Shown piece after piece: positions 35,135-45,889 of a stretch of 64,000 nucleotides of DNA. The DNA is taken from the NCBI RefSeq assembly GCF_016920785.2, contig NW_024609837.1, positions 38,619,543-38,683,542 on the forward strand, read 5' to 3'. The DNA comes from Ixodes scapularis. Its lineage: Eukaryota; Arthropoda; Arachnida; Ixodida; Ixodidae. Every line of letters starts with the position of its first letter. The first letter of the stretch is position 1. The translations under genes were made by a program, and so were the position numbers. The notes under the pieces are model-generated. The model saw only the letters and a list, made by a program, of their open reading frames with translations, was not told the origin of the DNA and ran no database searches.

Positions 35135-36042
35135 GGGAACGACGGAGTGCGTAGCCTGCTCTAAGTTCTAACCGTGGATTGGAGAGGAGTCTGCAAGAGT
35201 GGGTGCCTACTCGGATGTCCACTCACTCACAAGTGCCACCCCCCCCCCCCCCCCCCAATATTCTTCACTACGCTGTTTTATCAGCTTCCAGGTAGCGCAG
35301 TGTGTATCAAAGGTCACGCACTTTTGCGTTCTTACACTGTTCACGTTAATGCCTAATTGTTTTTACAAATAACAAGCTACAATTAGTTGCAGGAAGCATT
35401 GAGTTACTCCAAATAACTCTCAATAGCCATCTAAAAAGTGTAAGGGTAAAATATATCTTTTTTGCATGATTTTAGCGTGTATTGTAAGACTTGTACGAAC
35501 GTCACTAGAAATAGGAAGGTGTCTTTTATCCGATTTTTACAGTGGAGCTGTTCAGTGCTAGTTTCCCCAGGGTCGTGTCCGGTACCAAAGAAATGTCGAC
35601 GCCCGTGGTCGACACAATACTCTGGTTGCCGCTGTCACTCATAGATGGAGGTAGCTGTCCAGAGTGTTATGTCTGCCGGTTATCTGCTTGCCGCCGTCAC
35701 TTATAGATGGCGGTAAATGTTTTTAGGAGGAAGAGCGGGAACGGAACGAGCGGCGATGTGCGCAGCAGCGCGACTGGTTCCGCAACCGCCGCGAGGCCGC
35801 TATCGCCTAAAGTTCCACTGCGTCGAGCGCTTCAGATTCACTTGCGAAAGAAGGGCAGATCGCTCGCGTGGAAAGCCCCCGCCAAGAACAGAAGCTAAAG
35901 CTCCGCTGCTCTTCCTTCATCACCAGAGTGGAAAGGCTGAAAATTTCTTTTTTTTTATTTATGTTCCCGAAAGAACATTATTTAAGTCAGTATTTATTAC
36001 AACATGTTCATCTCGGCAGTAGTTCGACTTAACAATATACAT
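35135..36042. other. No gene recognised; C18 run and small duplication
   Basis: A C18 run at 35239-35256. A roughly 60-bp tandem duplication ending ATAGATGG(A/C)GGTA lies at 35628-35715. Open frames at 35707-36022 show no domain. Confidence 0.4.
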
Positions 36043-36194
36043 ATCTTTGCATGTATGTAATATCAACTTTCTAAAGAGAGCCTTTGACTCTTTTGCCCCT
36101 TCCTCTCTTCCTGTCTTTATCTTTGCATGTATGTAAAATCAACTTTCTAAAGAGAGCCTTTGACTCTTTTGCCCCTTCCTCTCTTTCTGTCTTT
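36043..36194 (+). repeat. 76-bp tandem duplication
   Basis: Two nearly identical 76-bp copies (36043-36118 and 36119-36194), each starting ATCTTTGCATGTATGTAA and containing AAGAGAGCCTTTGACTCTTT. The few differences show that the duplication is recent. Confidence 0.9.
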
Positions 36195-36737
36195 CCCTCT
36201 ATCTCTCTATCTCTCTCCGTTCTTTTTCTTTTCTTGCTACGATTCTTCTTTCAACCAGCGTATCTACCTGCTTGAATTGGCTTCGCTCATGCCGCGATTT
36301 TTTCTAAAATACGCTTCGCATTGTAGTGTTCTTTATTTAGTTCCTCTTTTTCTTTTTATTGTTGTTATTGTTTCATTGACTGTTTGCGTCTGTCTGTCTT
36401 GTGCCGCATAGAAGCGACTAGGTTTGGGCATGCAGAAAAGCGGGCAAATGCCTTGCCCCGAGGCCTTTCGAACCACTTCCTGCACGCACCACCGATTAAT
36501 TTAATTTTGGATTCGCTCCTGCCGCAACGCCTTTGCAACGAGGCATGCTGTTTCAGCTCTTGCCACGCGATCCTGGGTTCCTGAGCTACGAGACAAGGCC
36601 CGCAGGCCTGTTTAGAAAGACGCGCCAAAGTTAATTTACAGTTTGCGTCTTCACGCTGAAAGTATGCTTCGGATGACGGGACCTGCGCTCACAAGGTTTA
36701 CTTCGCCAGAGATGCTTCTGTCGTACGTACTTAAACA

Positions 36738-37378
36738 CTTGCGCTACAGATAGGAGAAAAGTTGCTTGCCTATTTTCGAAACATGTTCGGTATTGCCGTT
36801 GCGTCTATATTTCAAGTTTTTACGCTATAATTATTTTTATTTGCTTATATTTTTAAATATCTCCTGAAGCAAGACTCGAATCTTCTCGAACCTGGCAAAA
36901 AGAATACAAAAAAGGTAACCTCCAGGAATCCTTAAGCCGGGGCCACAATGCAAATACATCGTACAAAAGGCAGTCGGCAGACACCGTCTAAGGCATGTTT
37001 ATTCTTTGTTTGACGGTGCTTTCACATTGGTGATCAAAAACTGTTTGCAGATATGTTCGAAGTATACTCGAAAATTCGAAGCATACATGAAGCTTTGAAG
37101 ATACTTGATACATGTCCACACACACTTCTGTCATCATGTCTGGAGAAAAACTCTGTGCCTCTGCTTGGTATGGGAGCAGTACAAGTGCGGCTTGAAAGTG
37201 CCAGCCGATATTATGCTTAGTATTGTAGCTTCTCCCGTTTCATAAACACTACACTCGAAACTAATCTGAGACGCACAGAAGGTATAACGTAAAAACTTGA
37301 AATATAGACGCAACGGCAAACCGAACATTTTTCGAAAATAGGAAAGCAACTTTTATCGTATCTGTAGCGCGAGCATAT
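36738..37378. mobile_element. Inverted-repeat element with about 90-bp arms
   Basis: Arms 36738-36826 and 37288-37378 are near-perfect reverse complements, including GCCGTTGCGTCTATATTTCA and CTATTTTCGAAA. The 460-bp interior contains repeat RB copy 1. It has no open frame with a recognisable domain. A non-autonomous DNA transposon is the likely identity, but no target duplication was recognised. Confidence 0.65.
36935..37240 (+). repeat. Interspersed repeat RB, copy 1
   Basis: Ordered blocks shared with 57105-57390: CAATGCAAAT, ACAAAAGGC, GCAGAYATGTT, GAAGATACTT, GAGAAA.CTC.GTG and TATGCTTAGTAT-type words. Identity is low between blocks. The class is unknown. Confidence 0.5.
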
Positions 37379-37482
37379 TGCGAGCTTTCATTTTGTAACA
37401 GTCTTTGCGTCGAGAGTATGTTGTGTTCCACAAAACCGGTTCATATATGGCCCTCGGTTTCCATGACGACCCGTACCAGCAG

Positions 37483-37908
37483 TACGGTGCCCGGAGCGCG
37501 TCTCCGACTGGTGTGTACAGCGTCCTAAGCTGCCCATACATCAAAAGTTGTCCCGAATCGGCAATAAATGACGTCACAGAAGCCGAAGTGCCATGCTGTT
37601 ACATGTCAATATCCTGGCGGCTGGTCATAGAAATGCTAACAAGAAGCTGCGAGTAGCTCGAGTGAGCGCGAGCGTCGCCGTCGTCACGGCGTCCCAATTT
37701 CTGGATGCCGAAGCATCCGCGGACTGCCACATTGGAGAGTGACCTGCAGGAGAACAGGCATCTGCCAAAGACACCACACCTGTTGGGACTCCGCCAAGAT
37801 CCCGATTGCGAAAGCATGACACTTCTATTTCGTCATCAGGTGGAAATCGAGAGACTACTTTTTAAACGGGGTAAAGACACGAGTCGGAGGCGCGTTCCAG
37901 GCACCATA
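37483..37908. mobile_element. Repeat RC, copy 2: short inverted-repeat element
   Basis: Ends TACGGTGCCCGGAGCGCGTC and the imperfect complement ending GGCACCATA give about 40-bp terminal inverted repeats over a 426-bp element. GCAG borders both sides and may be a 4-bp target duplication. TGACGTCA is present at 37569. The right half matches copy 1 at 34905-35134. Confidence 0.6.
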
Positions 37909-37974
37909 GCAGCTGCTTGTCGCAAACAGTCGAAACGGTCGAAACTCAGTCGCTCATACTCAAAACGCACAAGC

Positions 37975-38285
37975 CCAAACTAGCTCATGAGTTAGTAAAA
38001 TAGCGCAAAACAACAAGGAAGGAAGTACGACGTAGCCAGGAAGGGCGCTAAACTGACAACTGACATTTAATAGAGTCTTTAAAGGAGGAGAGGAAAGAAG
38101 CAAGAAGTTACTGGTGTTGCTACTTAACAGAAAAACAAAGTAGACCCTCAAAGTTGTTATACGTAAAAATTTAAAATAAAATGTATGAAAAAGGTGAGTT
38201 GCTGATGATATCTGTGAGTGAAAAAAACGTAAAAAAACGCGCTATTTTACTAATGATGAACGACCAACTAGCCCGCCAGCCCACC
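37975..38285. repeat. Leader-hairpin repeat, locus H6, leader at both ends
   Basis: The word TTAGTAAAATAGCGC at 37992-38006 is exactly inverted at 38239-38253. Outside each copy lies a leader-like sequence: CCCAAACTAGCTCATGAG on the left and, on minus, GCGGGCTAGTTGGTCGTTCA on the right. The 232-bp interior contains GCGCTAAACTGACAACTG and an AG-rich segment. This is the only locus with a leader at both ends and may approximate a complete element of the family. Confidence 0.55.
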
Positions 38286-38684
38286 TTATTGTAGCTCATG
38301 AGCCCTACCTCCTCTAAGAAAAAACGAAAGGTGCGGGCGGTCTCTGCATATGAACATAGTGTTAACGCTGGTCCCCTGGCACTCTACGTCCACGGGGAGC
38401 ACCAAGGCCCGTTGACATTGTGAATGCGCGCTTATGTTTATTCAACTTTTTACTCGAGTCCTCGTGATGCGACTCGCGTGTTGTCCTATAAATGCCCAAC
38501 AGAGTGAGTGCTTTTATAGTCCAGTCAACGAGGGAGTGCAGAGCGCGACATGGCTCACACGAACAACAAAGTGGCGCTTTCTTTTTTCTTGCTTACGCAG
38601 GCTTCTGTTGCAGATGGAAAGACATACAACACCATTACCTACGCCTCCGCGACGACAAGAAAAACACCAAAAGAAAAGAAATTG
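38286..38684. other. No recognisable feature
   Basis: Mixed sequence with short overlapping frames and no domain. Confidence 0.4.
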
Positions 38685-38760
38685 CAACAACTACTACTAA
38701 TAATACTACTACTGCTATTACGACTACTATTGTCACAGTGCTACTACAACATGCTGCTAT
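38685..38760 (+). repeat. (CTA)n trinucleotide tract, left part
   Basis: Runs of CTACTACTAATAATACTACT. The tract resumes at 39043 after the repeat RA copy. Confidence 0.7.
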
Positions 38761-38761
38761 T

Positions 38762-39040
38762 TGATGGGGACGATCAAGCATCGCCAAAAGGGCATCGTCA
38801 TGACGCTCGTCATATTTGTGTGTTTGCTATTGTCGGCTAAATTAATCGCGCACAAAAGCAAACACGCAGCATTGCGCCGCATTCCCCGTGCCTGATTGGT
38901 CCAGCCGCTTGTAGCAAACGCCCAATGGCGACGAGGGCCATGGCGACACATCCTTGGCGTTGAGTAATCGGCTCCGTAGAGTCGTAGCGTTAGCTTCGGT
39001 TGGACTTAGTGTGAAACGGAGTCTGGTATCGCTCTTAGTT
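38762..39040 (+). repeat. Interspersed repeat RA, copy 2
   Basis: Same ordered blocks as 19650-19950, ending CGGTTGGACTTAGTGTGAAA. It lies between two CTA-rich tracts, which suggests insertion into a pre-existing microsatellite. About 280 bp with no coding capacity. Confidence 0.55.
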
Positions 39041-39042
39041 CA

Positions 39043-39195
39043 ACTACTACTAATGTTACTAGATTCATGACTACTTCACTGCAACGGGTTTGCTATGGAA
39101 AAAAATAACCACTACTACCACTGACAGTACTGCTACTGCCTCTACCACTATGTACAACTACAACTACTAAAATAATAATTCTTGCTACTACTTCC
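39043..39195 (+). repeat. (CTA)n trinucleotide tract, right part
   Basis: Degenerate CTACTACTAATG, ACTACTACCACTG and ACAACTACAACTAC words continuing the tract that ends at 38760. Confidence 0.65.
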
Positions 39196-40537
39196 ATTGC
39201 AGCAACCATCTTGCACATCTACTTTGGTGGCACACATGAGCAGTTTCCAGCGAGATAGTAGTCTTTTTTTTATGACAGCTTTACATCTGCTTTTTTGACA
39301 ATAAAAACATCGACATTAGCTTGCTTCTGTAAATGCGTCCCTCTCTGTATCCGCGCAGGTGAAAAATATTGCTTACACACCGCACATATTTTTCGCCAAA
39401 TTTCCAATTTTGATCAGGCTTGAAAACAGAATATGTCACCTAGACAAATCTTTTTACTGGGTCTTGTTTCCAAGCGATCACGTTTTTTTTTTTTTTTCAT
39501 TCGGGTCTTTTGTTTTTTTTTCCCTGAAACATGACGTCATCCCTCTCCGATCGGTTAAATGGCGTTCAGTTGCCCCAACCACCTGCTCCTTCTCGCAATA
39601 ACTTAGTCTGTCGCCATCTTGTTTTTGTTTGTTAGTTAACTTGGCTCAGTCTGAAGCTCGATACCAAACTCTTTTCTTTTTGCCGCACAGTCTACTTGTT
39701 TTTTGTTTTTTTTTTAATTTAGCTGGTGGAGTTTTTTGGTTGAAGCTCAGAGAGCAGCTTGCAAGCTGTCTTGTTTTGAACATGGGAACAAAAAGACGGC
39801 ACTCCTTAGAGTCAAGAAAAAGTTACGATATACAGTTAAGAATTGGAACCGTGTCCCATTTCGAACTGCTAAAAGACAGAGTCGGGGTGTACCGCAGGAA
39901 AGCACCATGAAGTATGAAATAAAAGAACATATCAGGTAACAATACAGTGAGAATAACAATAGTATCTTGTTACAGGGAGTTCGTGAGGATATAGACAAAG
40001 TGGGCGGAATTGTGTATCTCGCCTCCCCCCCCCTTCCCTCACACACACACCAAACGAAAAATGAAATCAACGAGCAAGACATGTGCGTATATCTGTCAAC
40101 GAATCTGGTACTGGCCTTATATACTTTTGTATTTTGTATTGGAGTTTTATTTTTCCAACTTGTACTCGAAATTTGTGAAGTCCGAAAGCATTTCCGTGTT
40201 TTTACAATCCGTTTTTTTTTTTATATCAATATCGAGAGCGCAATTTGAGTCAAAAGAAGTTCTTATCGCATTTAAAAGCGAAGGAATATTAAGGTGAATC
40301 AGGTTGCGCAAAGAGCTATACATAGAGAGGGATTGCACCATTCGTCCTTTCCGTCGATGCGCCAGTATACCGGGAATCCTGTTCTTTGGCCTCAGAGTAT
40401 CACCTGTGCGGGTATCTCAAAGGGGGGCATCAACTCTTCATTTTGCCATTTTTTTAATGCCACACTGCATTGCTCCTGTACTCGGTATAGGAGAGGAGAG
40501 ATCAGAATTCGAAGCATCACTAGTTTTTTCCTCATGG
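39196..40537. other. No recognisable gene
   Basis: T-rich runs at 39482-39498 and 39513-39520, TGACGTCA at 39532. Frames overlap without recognisable domains. Confidence 0.4.
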
Positions 40538-40676
40538 TTGAAAAAACCCCGAGACTGCGGGTAAACGACACAACACTAAAACGTCTATGTACACACTTTT
40601 TAGTGTTGTGTCGTTTACCCGCAGTCTCGGGGTTTTTTCAAGCATGTGCAATGTACACCAGCTCGTTGGCGCTCTT
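40538..40676 (-). repeat. Leader-hairpin repeat, locus H5, perfect 44-bp stem
   Basis: Arms 40538-40581 and 40598-40641 are exact reverse complements over 44 bp with a 16-nt loop (arm start TTGAAAAAACCCCGAGACTG). On minus the hairpin is preceded by GCCAACGAGCTGGTGTACAT, matching the other leaders. CATG lies one base outside each arm. No mismatch exists between the arms, so the structure is young or actively homogenised. Confidence 0.85.
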
Positions 40677-42008
40677 ACATTTTGTTCACTAGATTTTTTT
40701 TTTATCCGGCAGGTTGTATATGCTTCCACCTGCTCGCTAATAAAAGGGAAGGAGCGGTGCGCTTTGAGTTTCCCTGCCTTCCGAAATGACGAAACGAAAA
40801 CATCCAGGACCGGTTGCGAAAGATCACCCGACCGGGAAACATTCATCTTAATCTTCTACCCCATGTACGCTTGACTGCGCTTACACATCCCTCGATGTCC
40901 TGGAATGGTCCTCCCATCAGTCATCTTTCTAGTTTGAGTCTTTTATTCTCCGATATGTTTTTTTCTCTATTTTTCTTCCACAAATATTATTTGTCATTTT
41001 TTGTTTAGTGCTGGCTGGAGTTGCACAGATATTTCAGTTGCCTAATAACTGTTGGTTTTTTTCTAAACATTTCATCTCTTCATCGCGATATATCAAAATA
41101 AAACCCCGCAAAGAGGATATTTTCTTTTTTTAGTGAAACGACTTTGCAATTTGCGAGAAAACACCGCAATACCACCTTAATTCACAACTTTATATCTGAC
41201 TTTAGTTCGTCTCTTTTTTGTTTTGTTTGCCATCACGTATTGTCAAGGAGAGAGCTGTAATCCGCATACACCAACTCGTGCTCATTGCGGCTTACCACAA
41301 CGACCGCGGAGAGCGTAACATGGAGCATGCGAGAACACTTCGCATTTCAAAAGCTCGCTTTTGCTCATGCGTACTTCTCGTAGACCTGCGGGCAAGCGCG
41401 CGCTTGTTTATAAACAGCAAGTCGGTGTATGCAAAATTAAGTGTCACATACAAGGGCCGTGCGCTTATACTTTAGTACACTGACGGCTACCTTGTTCCTC
41501 GTTAAAACATCGTCATTTGCAGATGCAAATGACGATGTTTCTAATTATTATCTGAACTAAACCTCTGAGCAAGTAAACGGTAATTCTTGGAATCTCAACG
41601 CTAAAGACGTTACTTGGCAAAAAAAAAAATATGAACCTTGTAGTTCGATCATTTCTTACAGATGAAACCAGCAATATTGGCTTCAAGCTTGTCCTAGAAC
41701 AAACTGCACGAGAGAGAGGTCTTGGCAGAAAAACTCGTATTATCCGCTAGAAAGCTAGTTATTAGAGTGTGGCGAAGGAACCACCTCATACGATTAAATG
41801 GAGATAGCCACAAGGCATTTCGCCAAATTTCAAACCTGATATTTAATAGCGCAGGTCGGAGCTTGTCATACTAAAAACCTAATCATAAGTTTAAAAATAT
41901 TTTTTTTCAAGCACACCTAGAACAAGTAGTCAGCCCATAAAATTGTCTTCTTTGATGGCTTGTGTCTGTGCTGATAGAAGAGAACAAAAAGATAAATTAT
42001 TAAAGAAC
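40677..42008. other. No gene; small snap-back at 41504-41539
   Basis: AAACATCGTCATTTGCA and its exact complement are separated by two bases near 41504-41539, a 17-bp snap-back. No other feature was recognised. Confidence 0.5.
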
Positions 42009-42165
42009 AAGGCCCAGGCGAGCTGGTTGACGTTCATGTTTTCAGACAAACCCGAGAAAAGGGAAACAAGATGGACAAACGTTGCAACTTTTTGTCATGT
42101 TTGTCCTACTTGTTTCCCCTGTCTCAGGGTTGTCTTCAATAATTGAAAATAATTCCAAATGTAAT
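42009..42165 (+). repeat. Leader-hairpin repeat, locus H3
   Basis: A leader CCCAGGCGAGCTGGTTGACG precedes arms at about 42044-42080 and 42091-42130, complementary with several mismatches (GGGAAACAAGATGGACAAAC against its partner). The stem words resemble those of H4 at 30.9 kb. Confidence 0.65.
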
Positions 42166-42869
42166 TGTGTCAGAATTTTAACGGCGATTCGGCGCCTTTA
42201 CAGGAGACTGAGAGCGGTGGCTGCAAATCTTAACTTAATCTCACCGCGGTCTCTGCGCAACAACAGGCTCTGCTCCTCGAAATACAATGAACGTGTTATG
42301 GATTCTCGCTCATCGCGACGACAAAAGTGGAGCTTTACGGAGTCGACAGGCTACGCGGTAGTTTACCAACAGACTCCACATAATCCCGCTGTTGACGGAG
42401 TGGAGAATATTGGCTTGCAATTTAAGGGGGATCTTTTGTTGGGTACCAGAAGGGGACCTTGATGTCACGTAAGACTCCTTATATTTTCTTGAGCCTCGAA
42501 TCAAAAACGACACGCTTTCAGAAGGACGGCGTCTCAGGGAAAAATCGACACAACGTTCTGTAATCTGATCTGTTATTAAGGTCTCTTTAAAGTGTTATTG
42601 AATTTTCTCGATGAAATCAACATAAGATGTCGAGCAATTGGCATAAAAACGTAAACTATTCATTAAAAAGTATCAATGGTCTTGAAAGACAATTCGTTTT
42701 ATTCTGGTAGCCAAAAAAATAAAATAAAAAAAGAATAAAACATTTACCAATTCAAAAACTTGGTAAAAATTAATTAGGTGTTTTTTTCTTGGCTGCAGGA
42801 ATAGAACAAATTACCCCTCCTTTTCATGCGTCTTGAGGAAGCTTATAAGTATAGTGGTTCTGTTTAAAA
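42166..42869. other. No recognisable feature
   Basis: Mixed sequence with short frames without domains, becoming A-rich near 42710-42760. Confidence 0.4.
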
Positions 42870-43055
42870 AACCTCTGACACGCCAAAAAAAAAAAGGATT
42901 CAAAGTGCCCGCCAGTGCCCTGTGACGTAACAGTTAACCGCAAGGTGTCGGGGCGGTCAGAAGGGAGGCATCGATCTACGTCACTAAATTGTATTTGCCA
43001 GAATTCACGTGAGTTTCACTCCTCGTGCTCCCCACAAAGGTACATAATTCGTTGC

Positions 43056-43088
43056 TTTTTTTTTTTTTTTTTGGGGGGGGGGGGGGGG
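43056..43088 (+). repeat. T17G16 homopolymer pair
   Basis: Seventeen T directly followed by sixteen G. The exact lengths are likely uncertain in any assembly. Confidence 0.9.
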
Positions 43089-43212
43089 TGAGGGTGGTTT
43101 ACGAGCGATCTTAGAAAACGAAGTTTCAGTTCCACTAGCTTTTTTATCACTGCACCGTTGGTTAGTTTGCGTGCTGTAAAAGTTGAGGACGAAGAGTCAG
43201 TAGATCGACGTG

Positions 43213-43356
43213 ATGGAGGACAATGATGAAAGCGTTGCGAGTACAAGCCTGTGTGCGAGTGCATGCCATCAGTCCAATAGTACAGAACCATACTCAACAC
43301 AAAGCAAGCTATCGAGTTTCGAAAAAAAAAAAGATTTCAATGCTCGTAGAAATTAG
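43213..43356 (+). pseudogene. Short ATG-initiated frame in the TIR element, possible first exon
   Basis: A 47-codon frame starting MEDNDESVASTS, rich in Ser/Thr/Cys, ending after an A11 run that is a plausible frameshift site. Exon-like sequence follows in another frame. The product is not recognised. Confidence 0.3.
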
Positions 43357-43357
43357 G

Positions 43358-43805
43358 ATTGGTAGCATACGACACGCCCAATCGCATTGCTGAAGGTTCA
43401 GACACCGAGGTCATCGAATCATCGGATACTCTCCAGGCTGAAGATGTTTGCCGTCTAGAGAATACGAACTGGTGAGTGTACCAAGTACAAGTAAACATCA
43501 AGCGTAAAGTACGTGTTTTGTCTAGAACATGAGCAGAACTTGTTTACTAGGTTCACTGACTCCTCTTCTTCTACCGTTACAGCACATCAGGTGATGAAAA
43601 GCAAATAAAAGAAACCTTGTATGATTGGATTGCTCACGGAGGTTCGGAGAATAACAAAAATATAAAAACGATATTACACACGGTCGTAGTAAGCATGAGG
43701 AGTGATACAACTCACGTGACTTCCGGCGATGCCTCCCTTCTGACCGCCCCGACATCTTGCGGTACGTTGTTACGTCACTGGGCATTGGTGGGCACTTTGA
43801 ATTAA
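43358..43805 (+). pseudogene. Two exon-like segments with a canonical intron
   Basis: Segment one reads LVAYDTPNRIAEGSDTEVIE and continues open to a donor CTG|GTGAGT at 43471/43472. A pyrimidine-rich tract and TTACAG end the putative intron at 43582. Joining there keeps the frame open: NCTSGDEKQIKETLYDWIAH and on, to a stop at 43803-43805. The joined frame runs into the right terminal inverted repeat. I do not recognise the protein; it has an acidic segment followed by a likely helical one. The intron of 111 bp with strong splice sites argues for real exons rather than chance. Confidence 0.4.
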
Positions 43806-43931
43806 CTTCGTATTTCTATATTTTATAAAAACACTGCGCAACTCTAAAATGAAACAATATTTGGGTGATATCCTGATAAACTATTGTAATGCCTAGCATG
43901 AAAAAAACTTTTTTTTTGGCGTGTCAGAGGT

Positions 43932-45885
43932 CTTTCAAGCGAGACCGAGCGAGAATTTTATATGCGGCCACAACAATGCGACCGCTTAAATATACCTCCC
44001 TTAAAAATAATGTGCCAGCGGCATTTGAGAACTTCCAATTCGTTAAAAGCGGTCTGAAATACTGGCGCTGATTAGCGCCAATATTTCAGACGACGAAAAT
44101 ATGTTTTTTTTTTTTTTTTTTCATAACACTATCACTTTCTCAAATGCCAATTCTTCGTCTGTAAGCACTCGTTCACTCCTAGATATTACTGCTCCTCGTT
44201 CCAATGAGCGACTAAGTCACCGGCTTTTTTCTCACCCCACTCAAACTTCATGTCAAGTCTCTTCGTATTGTGAGGTTTCAGTTTTGTGCGCATGTATCGA
44301 ATGCAGTTCTCAGCTGCCTTTACAGCCTGTACAAATGTTATCTACTTTACCTGGGGCCGGCAGTCATGACACTTTATATTAAAGTTGTGTGGGAGTCACG
44401 CGTGATTACTAGCGGAGAATCATCATAATTTTGCAAATGTAAAAATATGAAGGAAGTGACGGTCGGTGAAGAGAAACTTAGTGGCTTCTGTGAGGTGATG
44501 TAGCCCATCGGTGGTGTAGTGTTTCACGGGAGGTGCATATTGGAAAGATATTCAATATTTTCCTAACGGATTGTACTAAACGTCTTCTTCAATATGTATC
44601 TGCTCGGGGTTTTCGTACAGACAAGAATAGCGAGAATTTCCTTGGACTCTTAAAGAAATCTAATGGTGTCTCTTTTGCACGCCTACCCCGAAAACGATGT
44701 GATGAGCAAGGTGTCCGTTCCATAAGGTATCAAACGACACACAGTCAAAGAGGAACAGCGTCGCAAGTGACGCATTCGGCAGATGATACTGCAGGATGAC
44801 AGTGGCGCCATCTTTCAAATTAATCCGCTGACCTACCTTAACGAAGTTGGACATAAGAAAACTCCGAAACCAATAAAACTGAATCAACTAGTTCTTTTTG
44901 TCGTTTTTGGTTATTGTAACATAGCATTACCTAACTTTGACAACATTTGATATAATAATATACTCTTTTTTTAAATATATTGCCGTAATAAGAAATAACG
45001 TGGAATGTAATTGTTTACTTTCCAGTAGATTGTCGGCTTACTTTTAGGGGGATTTACTTGGTCATTTTTTAATTTCATTTTAGTTAAATAATTGTAACGA
45101 TAATCAACTAACATTTTTAGGAACGTTCACTTCCTTATCATTTTTTTATTTATATTTAAGAAAGACAAACGCCATTAGGAGCAGGATTTCCACACAGAAA
45201 GGCGGTTGAGTTCTTTTTTTTTTCAACAATGACTTTGGTGCAAACGATGAACCTGTTTAATGCGAACAAAAAAAGTGGAAATAATTGACTAAACACTAGC
45301 GTTTTGATAATAACGGTTTGTTTTGCTTAATGGCATTTTAATGGATCACGGAAATCTTAAATCTAGGTTTCAGCTCAATAGTTTCTTTAATGACCCGCTG
45401 AGAGGCGAACCAGGTAATCTTGTTTCAAAGTGCTTCCGAATTTCGATGAAGGATGTAATGCAAGTTTCCATTAACGCGCCGCTTTTCAATTTCTGTAGAA
45501 GGATCTAGACAGATAATCTCCGCTGAAAATAGTTATTTGCGCAACAAACACTACTAATGATTTCTGTATATTTTGAGGGAGAAAAAAACGGTCTTTGTTG
45601 GTGAACAGATTAGACTCTTGGTTCTGCCACCAAATAATGATTAGATCACCGAGATACCTAAAAATAGTTTACATAGGTGAGCTCATGCAATAAAGGCGAT
45701 TCAGATTTGTGATATGTCTTTGTATTGTGACATTTAATCGAATGCACTTTTAATATTGAAAGATTATGATGTCTGATATTGTATTACGTTGTCGATTTTA
45801 ATTTTAAGACGTGGAACCTGAATTTCAGTAACGGTCAATAGTGGTCGGTTTTATTTTGTATTGTATTTTTGCGAATAATGCGTCC
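43932..45885. other. No gene recognised; hairpin at 44051-44090
   Basis: GTCTGAAATACTGGCGCT and its complement with one mismatch form an 18-bp stem near 44051-44090. A poly-T run follows at 44103. No domain-bearing frame was found. Confidence 0.45.
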
Positions 45886-45889
45886 TTAA

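Larger units (their letters stand above)
42870..43931. mobile_element. TIR element carrying spliced exon-like sequence
   Basis: Ends ACCTCTGACACGCCAAAAA and the exact complement GGCGTGTCAGAGGT. Inner arms (42899-42985 and 43720-43800) share AGTGCCC, GTGACGTAAC and a 20-bp-plus block with TCGGGGCGGTCAGAAGGGAG, all inverted. The right arm has about 110 bp that the left lacks. The 730-bp interior holds a T17G16 tract, a short ATG-initiated frame and two exon-like segments flanking a 111-bp intron-like interval. The superfamily is unassigned. It could be a degenerate transposon that keeps part of its own gene, or one that captured host exons. Confidence 0.7.
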
